Shown here: positions 10,594 through 21,249 of the stretch, one piece after another
Position numbering within the stretch: position 1 is the stretch's first letter
Layout of the letters: every line of letters starts with the position of its first letter
Source of the DNA: Scytalidium lignicola
Taxonomy: Eukaryota > Ascomycota > Leotiomycetes
Reading direction: 5' to 3'
Length of the DNA: 64,000 bases
Assembly (NCBI GenBank): GCA_002812745.2
Contig: NCSJ02000154.1
Span: forward strand, 33,938-97,937
Translations under genes and position numbers: made by a program
Notes under the pieces: generated by a model
Database searches by the model: none
Seen by the model: the letters and a program-made list of their open reading frames with translations, nothing else
What the model was told of the DNA's origin: nothing

Positions 10594-12998
10594 TTAGGAC
10601 TTGTGCTTATCAGAAGAGAGCTTGGCCTTAATCTTTCCGAATATGCTCAATCGCTTCTTCTTCTTCTCTATGGTTGAGGATGGTGTTGCGCTTTCGGGGG
10701 CCTTACTGCTGGCAGGGGTTGGTGATACGGGAGCGGCAGCGGCAGTCTTTGCGGCCTCTGTCGCAGGTTCTGTTACTGGCTCGGTTGTAGGAGCTGGCGC
10801 AGTTTCACTGGTTTCTGCTGTGGCAACAGGGGCTGACTCGCCCACAGAGTTATCTTGTTTGACCTCGGAGAGAAGTTCATCTTCAACAGCTTTCTTCTCC
10901 ACGACAGGTTCTGAGTAAGCTGCAGCCTCAGGACTCTGCCCTGACTCGGCAATCGACTCCTTTACTACTTCCGGGGGAGCAGTGGCTGTCACGGCATTTT
11001 CTGATTTGGTAGTCCCTTCACCAGCTGTGCCCTCAGAGGTTGCTGGAGCTACACGAACCTCGCTCAGTAGCTCGGCTTCCACCTCATTCTTTTCCTTGAC
11101 CTCCGTGGGGTCAGCGCTTGCTTCTGGAGCTACGCCTGCCGCCTCCTGGCTTTCCTTCACTATTTCGGGTACCGCGGCTGATTCTGGTCCACTTGCACCC
11201 GTCGAGGTTGCTGGCGCAACAGGAACCTCACTAAGGAGCTCGGCCTCTACCGCATTCTTCTCCTGGACCTCGACAGGGTCTGCACTTGCCTCTGGATCAA
11301 CGCCGGCTGCTTCCTGGCTCTCCTTCACAACCTCTGGCACCTTGGCGGATTCCAATGGCACTGCGGCTGCAAGTTGGGCAGTTGTGGTTTCAGGACCGGC
11401 CGATTGGATTGTTGGGTTAGCGTCAATTCCAGCAGCTGCACCCACAGGTGGGATATCTAGAACCCCAGTTCCATTCTGCTGCCGCTCTAGCTCTGGTGTC
11501 ACAACCGGAGGGAGAACAGGAGTGTTTCCAAAAGCGCCGCTGTTCTCATATGCTTCCTTATCGGTACGAACATTAGAGGTGACAGTATGACCAGTCAGAG
11601 TAGCGGGATCAGGGAGCGTTTCTCCCGGCGCGACCTGAACTGGATTGACACCCCCCGGGAAAGCAGGAAGGGGTGAAACGCTGAAGGTTTGCTCGGCTTC
11701 AGCCTTCTTCTTGTCAGCAGCGACCAGCTCAGGGTCATCATGAACGCCCGATTGCACCGTATTTTCCGTGAAGGTGCTTGGGTGGGGGACGGGCTCGCCT
11801 GGAGCAAGCTTCACGGGGTTACCCGCGCCAGCGGTACCTGGAATGGGATTGACAAAGAAATCACCGCTTTCAGCAGGCGCAGGCGTCTCCGGGAATGCGC
11901 CTGGCACATCAGATTCGGTCACAGGTGCTTCCACAGACTTTTCGAGTGGCACATCCTTCGCCAACTCAGCGGTTGTAGCATTGGGAGCCACACCCGACAT
12001 TATTCCAATTGTTTCGGGGGTGTGTTTGGTAATGCGATCTGGTGTAAGGAGGTTGTTCAGGTTTCCTGAAGCGTCGTTTTCCTGGGGTGCAGTATGGTCG
12101 GTGGTCCACTCTCCGTCTACTACGAACTGCAAAGTCGCGCGTGTTAGTGTGCGATGAATTGGAGCAAAAGAAAGAGGTTTTTTTAGGAAATGATGGAAGC
12201 GATTGAGAGATTGCCAGGGGGAGATTAGGAGATCTCCTCCGCTCTTAAGAGAAACGCCGAGGGGGGCGGGGTTTGTTTTGTCGAGGGGCGACATGACATC
12301 AGCTGGGGATGGCCGCGGCTTATTGCGATCTCACCGCTCCCCAGAAGGCAGCGCAAAGCAGTCTAGGCTACAGCTGAGACACCAGCTCGCCAACGCCCCC
12401 AACGCGTCATCCGGGGGCGGCGACGAGATGGTCAAAAACCTCGACATTTTTGGCTCTGGATGCGGAAAGCCCGACGCATAAAACGGCCAACACACATATA
12501 GCACAGGCTCGAATTGCGAACCACTAGGTCGCTCTCGCAGATTGTCATGATTTCTAAAATCTCGGAGTAGAGAACTACTGCCGAGTTGCACCAGCGCGGT
12601 GATATCTGCTTGTCTCTCTTCCCATGCACGCACCTTGTAGTAGATCTTTTCGTCGACCTTGGGCAGGTCTACGGTCTTCTCGAAGAGGTCGCCGCTCTTG
12701 ACCAGCTTCTCACTCTTCGACCAGTTGTCGAAGGTACCCGTCACGTAGACATCGGTTGCTGGGTGTTCCCTGAGTGTGTGCATATATATTAGCTTGAGCT
12801 CTCTCAAAGAACGTTAGCATCCACAGCTCTCCGAACCGCAGAGGCAGATATGAAGTCGCAAAGTCGTGGCGCGTGACATCGCACAGCTCCAATTTTGGGT
12901 GACAATATCCATGCTATAGAGCTAAAAAGACTGTTTCCTGGGTGTAATGAGGCTCATAGGTGCGAATTGACATACCACTTGAATACAAAAGTTCCCAT
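10594..12998 (-). CDS. CBM48 (AMPK glycogen-binding-like) protein with acidic repeat tail
   Basis: Exons are 12976-12998 (23 nt), 12634-12769 and 10594-12126, giving about 563 residues. Splicing rebuilds an N-terminal CBM48 domain: MGTFVFKWEHPATDVYVTGT, then FDNWSK, ending with YYKFVVDGEWTTD and a tail of NDASGNLNN. This resembles yeast Crp1/Mdg1 and the AMPK beta glycogen module. The rest is disordered and rich in Ala, Pro, Glu and Thr. It contains two copies of a NP(V)..APGE.(L/V)P.P module, then three copies of an E(V/I)VKES...EKxxVExELLSEV module. The C-terminus is basic (KKKKRLSIFGKIKAKLSSDK). Sugar-polymer binding or a scaffold role is inference. The second intron is 507 nt and is partly open in frame from an ATG at 12294, so an isoform without most of CBM48 is possible. 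Confidence 0.82.
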
Positions 12999-14063
12999 TC
13001 TGAAATGCTTGGGTTGTAATTAGGATCGGATTGGAGCCAGGAATAGCGAAGCTAGCTAGCTGAGCGAGCTTTACCGCTAAGGACCACGATATCGAGACGC
13101 CGCCGTGCGTGATAGGCAATGGACTCGCTCGAGCAGCAGCTGCGACGAGACAGATGAGCAGATGGAAGGAAAGATGCGAGTGGAGGGGTGGGTGGTTGAA
13201 GCTCGAGGAAAAGATGGTGGGTGGTGGGAGAGGTGAGAGAAAAAGGGTATGGTGCAATGGGTGCTGGGGGGATTGGCGACAGGCGGAGATTGGAAGCTAC
13301 CGTATCTCGTGTCGACGACGATCGAGCGGGCCCCAGAGAATCTGATTTGCAGCGATTAGGGGAGCGTAGTGTAGAAGCTCAAGTGGATTAAGGGATTAAT
13401 CAAAAGGATGGTGGTGATTTACTGGAGTGAAAGCAATTGCCAAATTATTAATTAGAGAAGCCCGTGGATCACGACATGTATACAAGTAGAACTAGGTAGA
13501 AAGTACAGTTACGAGTGACTCGTGGATTTTTTATTTGGTGGAGGCTGGGAAACAGCTGGAAGGGGAGAGAGAGGAGAGGTTGGGGCCAACGGGCGGGCTT
13601 GGCAGTGCTGCGTGAGTAACCAGCGGTGTCGTAATTATTAACAGACGAACACTCCACGTAAAAAAAGTTTGTTTCCCAGTACGGTAACTTAATTAGTCCA
13701 GAGCGTAATCCCGCATGCAGTCATTCATGGCTGGGGCCTCTGCTTGATCATGCAATCATTCCCCATTTTCTTTCTTTCTCAGTATTTGCGACGAGAGTTG
13801 TTCTAGATGCGCGATGCTGCTGCTACTGCTGATGGTGCATGACAAAGAGGATTGCGGAGAACCAAGATTAGAACCACCCCTACAGTATGAAATAAATAAT
13901 TATGTTCATAAAAATTGCATATACATATAAGTTATGCCATACCTGCATACAAAAATCATCGTTCACTAATTACTATACTATGCTTGACTGTTACGTAGCG
14001 TGCTGTCAGACTTCAATGATTAGTTACTTAAGCAACATCCGAGTGTTGACCTCAAATGCCCGA

Positions 14064-14070
14064 TGACGTC
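14064..14070 (+). promoter_or_regulatory. CRE-like TGACGTC
   Basis: Seven of the eight CRE palindrome bases (TGACGTCG) about 1.46 kb upstream of the PKA regulatory subunit. Such sites bind bZIP ATF/CREB factors in fungi. A match this short also occurs by chance. Confidence 0.25.
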
Positions 14071-14951
14071 GTGTGCTGGTTCACAGGACAGTAAGTTAAT
14101 GGAATTGTTTAGGCGCGGGACCGTGGGCGAAAAAAGCTTAAGACTTCCTGTAAGGAAGAGGACGCAATGCAAGTCATTAATGCAGTCCAATGCAATGCCA
14201 GAATGAGTTTAACTAATAAAACGAAAACTCATTGTAAGCAAAGCAAAGCACCAGACTACCAGACTTGCCATCGTCGCACTACCGCTGATAATAACTACAT
14301 GTAGACTTGGGTTGTTGTTTTCTGCTTCCGCTTGCCCTTTGGGTTTCCTTGTCCTCATCCTCACAGTGCACGCACCAGAGCCTTGCCATCATCGGGAACA
14401 GCCCTTTTCTCTTACCATCTTTTCTTTCTTCTTCTTTTCTCTTCTTTCAAACAATGAATTGCACTGCTTCATACCCAATGCACTGTGATCCTTCTCTCCT
14501 ACAACTAAGCATAGGGAGATGCAGTGTTGAAAGCATGAACGCGCACTGCTGTCTCATATGATAGCCCTGACAAACAACACTGGTAATTAATTATCTGTGC
14601 ATCCACCACTGGTCTTTCCCAGGAACCTCATTTAGCTGCACCCAGAACCACTTCCTGCACCCTAGCAGCAGATTACGCATTCTCATGTTGGACAAAGCAA
14701 AGAAAATTTAAAAAGTTGGCCTAGGCAACGACCAAAAAAGTTGCTGGTGTTCTACGCGTCTTCCAGAATCTCCCGTCGAACAATTGGAAGCTTCGGGAGC
14801 CGCCAATCGCGTTTGGGAGCTGAGTCGATTCGTTGTACCGACACCACTCCCAACTTTCCGTAACTGCGCTGTAACTGCTTCCCGCTCAAACGTCCCCGCC
14901 GCCTTGTAGCGAGCTCCCCTCACCGCGACCAGACACACACACCCCCCCCAT

Positions 14952-14972
14952 CACCACCACCACCACCACCAC
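14952..14972. repeat. CAC triplet run
   Basis: Seven CAC units within a C/A-rich leader-like tract upstream of the PKA regulatory subunit gene. Confidence 0.85.
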
Positions 14973-15533
14973 TGCACGTCTTCCCATCCTCACCTCAACT
15001 CCCCTTCCTCTATCCTTGGGAGAAAAAACAACAACAACAATAACACCATCACTGCTCCTCTGCGCTTCTCCAATCGACAACAGCAGGCAAGGCTTGCTCC
15101 TTGCACTTGCCGTGCGTGTCACTTGTAAGTTGGCCCCCCTCATGCCTAGAGATTGCTTCCCCCCACAATTCATTCGTTTGCATCATTCCTGATCATACCC
15201 CAGCACCACAACCAGCTGAGAGACGACGAGCTCCCCAGCTTCCAACCTCCAACCTCCATCAAAGTTCTCCTCAGGCCTCGACCTAATGTGAGCTACTGAT
15301 GGTTCAATCTGCTATAATCATCATAATATTAATATGAGGAGACATTTGCTAAATGTGAAAGTTTGCCAGAATATATAGAACGGCAGTTCGGTCGTGGTCC
15401 GCCCTTCTCCCCCATCTCCATTCCACTCTCGCCACCTAAACCACCATCATCCACGGAACAATTCGACAGCTCCTCATCACCGCTCTATCAGCGCCTCTCC
15501 GAGCTTCTCGTTTAGCTCGCACGTCACGATCGG

Positions 15534-17063
15534 ATGTCGCTTCCTTCCGCATACCTGACCGAAATTGAAACACTGAATCAGGAGGTTCGGAAAGCACAGC
15601 CAAGCGACGTCCTTCAATTCTGTGCGAATTTCTTCCTGCATCGACTGGAAGTCCAACGTGCCCAATTGCTCTCTGCAGCTCCCAACTCTCTCTCGAAACC
15701 CGATTCCGACATGGCGGGAAACAGCTTCCCGGGTCGCTTTGGTGCCAATCTCTTTGGCGGCTCCGGCGAGGCTGGGAAGGACCAGTCGGCTTCGGGTTCG
15801 GGTCCTATATCCAAGGTGGTAGAAGAGGATGAGAATGACACAATTACTTCACCTACAAGCGCGACCTTTGGCTTTGCAAAAGGTGGTCCCGGCCCATTTG
15901 GTGGTGGCTTCGGAGCCACTGCTGGTGCCGATACCGCTGCCTTTGACGATGGACCTCCTTCATCCTTGAGAGCCGGCCAAAATAGTGAAGGCTTTCCGGC
16001 CCATTATGGTATGGGTAGACGGACATCGGTCTCGGCAGAATCCTTAAATCCCACAGCGTCATCCAACGATCACTGGTCTCCGCCATTTCACAGGAAAACT
16101 CCAGAACAGCTAGCCAGATTGAAGAAGTCCATCTCCGGAAATTTCCTGTTTAGTCATCTGGATGACGAACAAAGCAACTTGGTTTTGGGTGCTCTAGTTG
16201 AAAAACCCATCCCAGCAAAGGGTATTAAGGTAAGGCATAATTCGTCAGTTGTTTATATTCTGATTTCCTTTCAAGAATTATATCATGTCGTCATTATACC
16301 TTCATTTATTTCATTCCTTGTCTATACAGGACTCTGCTGACAAAATTAACACCAGGTCATTTCACAAGGTGATCAGGGCGATTTCTTCTATGTCGTCGAG
16401 AAAGGTGTATTCGAAGTTTATGTCAATCCTTCAGGTTCGTTGCAACCAGGACCAAATGGCCTTGGCGAAAAGGTGGCAACGATTGAACCAGGAGGATCAT
16501 TTGGTGAACTCGCTTTGATGTACAATGCACCAAGAGCAGCCACAGTGGTGTCAGCAGATGCGGGGTGCACACTGTGGGCTCTTGATCGTGTTACTTTCCG
16601 GCGGATTTTGATGGACTCAACTTTCCAACGACGCCGACTATATGAGGGCTTCCTGGAAGAAGTTCCCCTACTATCAACATTGGATCGCTATGAGCGATCA
16701 AAAATTGCTGATGCACTGGAAACGCAGAAATATCCAGCGGGTACAACGATCATTAGGGAAGGTGATGTCGGGGAAGCCTTCTACCTTTTAGAGAGTGGTG
16801 AAGCCGAGGCGTATAAGAAGGGCACGGAGGCACCTGTGAAATTTTATCACAAAGGAGATTATTTTGGAGAGTTAGCTCTGCTAAACGATGCACCGCGAGC
16901 TGCAAGCGTCGTCAGTAAGACTGAAGTCAAGGTTGCCACGTTAGGTAAGGATGGATTCCAAAGACTACTAGGTCCTGTAGAGAGTATCATGAGAAGAACA
17001 AGGTACGATCTGGGAGGAGGAAGAACTGGTGTGGAGGAAACCGATCCACTTCATAAGGCGTAA
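15534..17063 (+). CDS. pkaR: cAMP-dependent protein kinase regulatory subunit
   Basis: Exons are 15534-16229 and 16356-17063; the product is 467 residues. The N-terminus carries an RIIa-like docking helix (YLTEIETLNQEVRKAQPSDV...FCANFFLHRLE). A Gly-rich linker follows, then the inhibitor site RRTSVS at residues 162-167, with Ser165 phosphorylatable as in yeast Bcy1. Two cyclic-nucleotide-binding domains come next, with signatures FGELALMYNAPRAATVVS and FGELALLNDAPRAASVVS. The protein holds the catalytic subunit inactive until cAMP binds. The intron falls at the start of the first cNMP domain. The gene has an unusually long upstream region and is convergent with the SPF27 gene. Confidence 0.97.
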
Positions 17064-17419
17064 TAATATTGTGCGATCTATTGGGCGTGTCGGCGGGGGG
17101 TATTTGGGGCGTTAGACTGGTTTACGTTCGCTCATAAACAAACAAACAAACTGACTTTTGGTGGTTTTACTACTTGGACGCAAAGAAAGGTCAACGATGG
17201 TTTCAGTCATTTTTCATAGTCGCATTTAGTCGAAGCTATGGTATCTATTACAAATGTTTGATTCCTGATCCACATCTGAACGCCTGAGTAAACTCCTGAT
17301 AGCTTGATTTTGGAATAATCATCCATATATCTCCCCCCAAGGCCCAGAACTTAAAACAGTAAATAAAGTCATGATCATACACACAACACAATCGATGTTA
17401 TTTTGCTCTTCTCGGGGTA
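17064..17419. other. Convergent 3' intergenic region
   Basis: Between the PKA regulatory subunit and the SPF27 gene; holds an AAAC run at 17136-17151 and otherwise nothing recognisable. Confidence 0.6.
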
Positions 17420-18085
17420 TTATTGCCTCGTAGTCACCGTAGCTCCACTCCTTCTCCTATCCAAGATCTCCCTCCTGACATTCTCTGCAGCGACCTCGGT
17501 CTCCAACACCCTACCAATTCCCTTTCTCCAGTTCTCCTGGAGCATCTTGATCTCTCCACAAACCTCTTCCTGTCTATTCTTCCTCTCCACGACGACACGA
17601 TCAATCTCTTCCTTCCTCCCGGCCAATTCCTTCTCCAGCCCCTTCAAGATATCCTCCAGCTGCGAATTCCCAATTAGCCACGCGTTCTTGCCAAATTGCT
17701 CCAGAAGCGCAAGGTTCGTCTGTCGCCCGGCCAGGTAAGTATGCGAGGTGTATGCCGCGGAGAGCGCCTGTCGCCAGCGTGCCAAGGTCTCCGGGTGGTC
17801 CTCGTCGGAGTGCGGGGACGTTGGAGGTGGCTCTTGGGCTTCGTACCGGGTCAGGTCGATGGCTTTTAGCGGTTGCTTTGCTTCGATTCGCTGGAGCTCG
17901 GCTTCGATCAGAGGAGAGAAGTGTAGCTCGGGGAGAGGGGGAAGTAATGGGTGTGTGCCGCCGTTGGATGATGCTTCTGGCGATTGCGAGGCCTTGATTA
18001 AGGCTTGGGCTGAGGCCCGCTCGGCGGCTGTGGGCTCGTCATCTACGTATGGAAGGGACTCGTGAGCTTCTGTTATTAATGGCAT
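17420..18085 (-). CDS. cwf7: Pre-mRNA splicing factor SPF27/BCAS2 family (Cwf7)
   Basis: Single exon, 221 residues, with ATG at 18085. The start LPYVDDEPTAAERASAQALI and the central FGKNAWLIGNSQLED are hallmark BCAS2/SPF27 segments. The second half is a heptad-rich coiled coil ending in a basic tail (LDRRRSG). SPF27 is a core member of the Prp19 (NTC) complex that activates the spliceosome. A Pro-rich acidic insert (about residues 35-90) separates the conserved parts, as in other filamentous fungi. Divergent with the neutral ceramidase gene. Confidence 0.9.
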   Translation of the reverse strand: MPLITEAHESLPYVDDEPTAAERASAQALIKASQSPEASSNGGTHPLLPPLPELHFSPLIEAELQRIEAKQPLKAIDLTRYEAQEPPPTSPHSDEDHPETLARWRQALSAAYTSHTYLAGRQTNLALLEQFGKNAWLIGNSQLEDILKGLEKELAGRKEEIDRVVVERKNRQEEVCGEIKMLQENWRKGIGRVLETEVAAENVRREILDRRRSGATVTTRQ

Positions 18086-18649
18086 GTTGAGGGAGCGCGG
18101 TGGTGTTTAGACAGGGGTGGATTGAATTCTTGGTGGAAGTTAGAATTTCTTATGTTATATATTGCGCGACTGGTAGATATGGGCGACCGGGCTTTGGGTT
18201 ACCGTACTTTTTTTNGGTGACAGTACAGCAGATAAGATGATATGATAAGAAGAGTGACCTTCTCAGAATTAAAATGGCGTCACGACTGTAAGCATGGTAA
18301 ATGGAAACTTTCAATTGCAAAGGCTTAAACCCAAATATGTAGGGAGTGCAAGCCAGCAAATACCGTGCGCGGTTCAACAAGAATGCAGGAGCAGCAGTGC
18401 CATTGGTTCTCAAAAGAAGGACTGATGTACAGTACAACGTCTGTTCCTTGAGGTTTCAGCAGAATGACGCTGCCCCTCACTACAGGTCGCTCAACCCGGT
18501 ACACGCCCAGACGCGGCAACTACTACTTCTAAGCTGGCAGCCCAGTAGCGGCTCCCGGGAAACCATGTTCTATAACCTCTCTGAGAGAGGGATTATAATT
18601 CTTGTCTCTCCTCTTTCATCCCTCATTTTCTAATTTTTTTTAATCCGAT
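18086..18649. other. Divergent promoter region (SPF27 / ceramidase)
   Basis: Contains the palindrome TGTACAGTACA at 18426-18436 and an N after a T run at 18215. No gene is seen. Confidence 0.6.
18426..18436. promoter_or_regulatory. Palindrome TGTACAGTACA
   Basis: Odd palindrome 224 bases upstream of the ceramidase ATG; the identical 11-mer recurs at 50679 and 63048. Confidence 0.35.
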
Positions 18650-21074
18650 ATGGATTCAAGTCGGGATTTGAAGGCCGGACCTTCCAGACCTCGTCGATTA
18701 CTAGATGGAGACTCCAGCGATAGCAAGCAGGGCTGGGGCCAACAACCTGGCTTCGCGGCCAAACTGCTTTCCGTTTTGCTTATGATTCTGCTCATCTGTG
18801 CAACACTTTTGAATATCCATAGTCACAGAAATGGCTATTCCATATGGCCTTTCCGGGGATCCGCAATTGCGGGTGCTGGGGGGGATTATGAGGCACTCAA
18901 GGGCAGTCAGTATTTACTTGGAGTTGGAAAGGCGGACATTACAGGGTAAGTTGTTTAGCAACAATCGAGATACAGAAATGTTTGCTAATACTTCTTTACT
19001 TGTTTCAAGACCTGTTGTTGAAATCAATATGATGGGATACGCAGATACAAAGCAAGTTGGTTCAGGGCTTCGCCAGCGACTGTACTCCCGGGCCTTCATC
19101 ATTGCAGATGGAGAGAATCCGGAAGATATATTCGTATACTTGGTGTTAGACACGCAATCTGGAGATACCGCAGTTAGATATGGAATCCTCGAAGGAATCG
19201 CTGCTCTTGGGCCAGATTATGCTAGATATGGGCAACATAATGTTGCTGTGACTGGTACCCATTCCCATTCAGGACCTGGGGCTTGGCTAAATTACCTCTT
19301 ACCGCAAATCACCAGCAAGGGATTTGACAAGCAAAGCTATCAGGCTATTGTCGATGGCGCAATTCTCTCTATACAAAGAGCACACCAGAGTCTACAACCA
19401 GGATACCTGACGGTAGGTTCAACTAAAGTGTTTGGGGCAAATATCAACCGTAGCCTTTATGCCTACCTTGCGAACCCGGAGGAAGAGAGAGATAGATATA
19501 ATACGAGTATCGAAGATGATGGATCCGTTGAGAAGACTCTCACCATGCTTAAGTTCGAGAGGGCATCAGACAGTAAAAACATAGGCGTTCTGACCTGGTT
19601 TCCTACACATGGCACATCAATGCTGGGCAACAATACTCTAATATCAGGAGACAACAAGGGAGTCGCTGCCGGTCTTTTTGAGAAGAGTGTCTGGGATGAA
19701 GAGAGCGCTGCCGAGGGCTTTGTTGCAGGCTTCTCGCAAGCAAGTGTTGGTGATACTAGCCCGAATGTCTTGGGAGCTTGGTGCGAGGATGGATCAGGAC
19801 AGCAGTGCAGTTTCGAGAATAGCACTTGCAGTGATGGCAAAAGCAAGTTTTGTCACGCACGTGGCCCTTTTTTCCGCGTTAATGACAATGGAGCTTCGTC
19901 GTGCTTCGAGGTCGGCAAGCGCCAATATGAATCTGCAAAGGATCTTTACAACATTATTGACACCGTCGGTACCCCTGTTCGTGGATCTTCTGTCAAATCG
20001 TTCCATACGTTTCAGAATATGTCGAATTTTAGTTTCCAGCTTCCCAATGGTACTCTGGTCCATACCTGCCCCGCAGCTTTGGGTTATTCATTCGCTGCCG
20101 GGACATCAGATGGACCTGGTATGTTTGATTTTACGCAGAATGATCCGGATACACCAAATGCATCACCAGTCTGGAGGGTAGTGTCTGGTTTAATCAAAGA
20201 ACCGAGCGAAGAACAACAACTCTGTCATTCTCCAAAGCCTATCCTCCTTGATGTTGGCGAGCTTTCATCTCCGTACGAATGGACACCTAATGTCGTTGAT
20301 GTACAAGTTCTGCGGGTAGGACAGCTGCTCATAATTGTCAGCCCAGGTGAGGCCACCACCATGGCAGGGCGCCGCTGGAAGTCTGCTATCCATAATAGCT
20401 CTATAGCTTTGTCACTTTACGAAGAACCTTCTACTGAGCCTGTGGTTGTCCTTGGAGGCCCGGCAAACAGCTACACTCACTACATCACCACTCCTGAAGA
20501 ATACGACATACAGCGATATGAAGGTGCATCTACCTTATATGGGAGGCACACTTTGAATGCATATATCAATTTGACATTGTCATATCTACCATACCTAATA
20601 TCATCATCGAAATCTAAGCTACTTAGTGGGCCTCTGCCACCAAATAATGCGAACAGATCCCTCTCGTTTATCACTGGCGTTGTGTATGATGGAGCCCCAG
20701 TTTTCAAATCTTACGGTGACATTAAGATAGATGTCGACCCGTCTTACAAGACTGGCTCTACTATCTCAGCTACTTTTATCGGAGCAAATCCTCGAAACAA
20801 TCTACGACTGGAAGAGACATATGCCGCTGTTGAGAAATTCAGTGAAGAGTCCCGTGTATGGGAACGTGTGAGAGATGACAGTGATTGGAGCTTGATCTTT
20901 AATTGGAAGAAGATAAGTGAGGTTTTTGGAACGAGCGAAGTTAAAATCGTCTGGGAGTCTGAAAAATGGGCTGAAGCGGGAAAATATCGGATAAGATATT
21001 TTGGAGACTCGAAAGCAGTAGGAGGAACGATTACTCCTTTTGAAGGCACAAGCAGAGTATTTGATTTGATATGA
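18650..21074 (+). CDS. Neutral/alkaline ceramidase
   Basis: Exons are 18650-18945 and 19010-21074; 786 residues. A cytosolic stretch of about 35 residues precedes a single hydrophobic segment (about 36-55), so it is probably a type II membrane or signal-anchored protein rather than a cleaved secreted one. Family motifs are clear: GVGKADITGPVVEINMMGYA across the splice site, the zinc-binding TGTHSHSGPG (His183, His185), and GDTSPN with the catalytic Ser349. It hydrolyses ceramide to sphingosine and fatty acid. The C-terminal immunoglobulin-like domain is present, so it looks full length. It is convergent with RPC1, leaving 175 bases. Confidence 0.95.
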
Positions 21075-21249
21075 TTTAACGTTTGTATATGAAAGGAACA
21101 TTATACCAGCATTCGATTTTGGTGACCTTGCCTCCCTCTAATGTTTTGATCTAACTATTCAGGGCATCCAATGTCGTCCTTTGCAAAGTAATTTTACCTA
21201 ACCAACTCCATACATATGCAACATAATATCGTGAAGTAAAAAAAAAATT

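Larger units (their letters stand above)
12999..15533. other. Long divergent upstream region (CBM48 gene / PKA regulatory subunit)
   Basis: About 2.5 kb with no supported protein gene. It includes a CRE-like TGACGTC at 14064, a C/A-rich tract with a CAC triplet run at 14952-14972, a CAA-rich patch near 15027-15044 and a pyrimidine-rich leader just before the PKA gene. A gtaagt at about 15124 could be the donor of a leader intron. Predicted ORFs here are low-complexity translations of these tracts. Confidence 0.6.

Noticed and set aside
10982..11590. 202-codon plus-strand ORF
   Set aside because: It is antisense to the repeat-rich tail of the CBM48 gene; low-complexity composition explains its openness.
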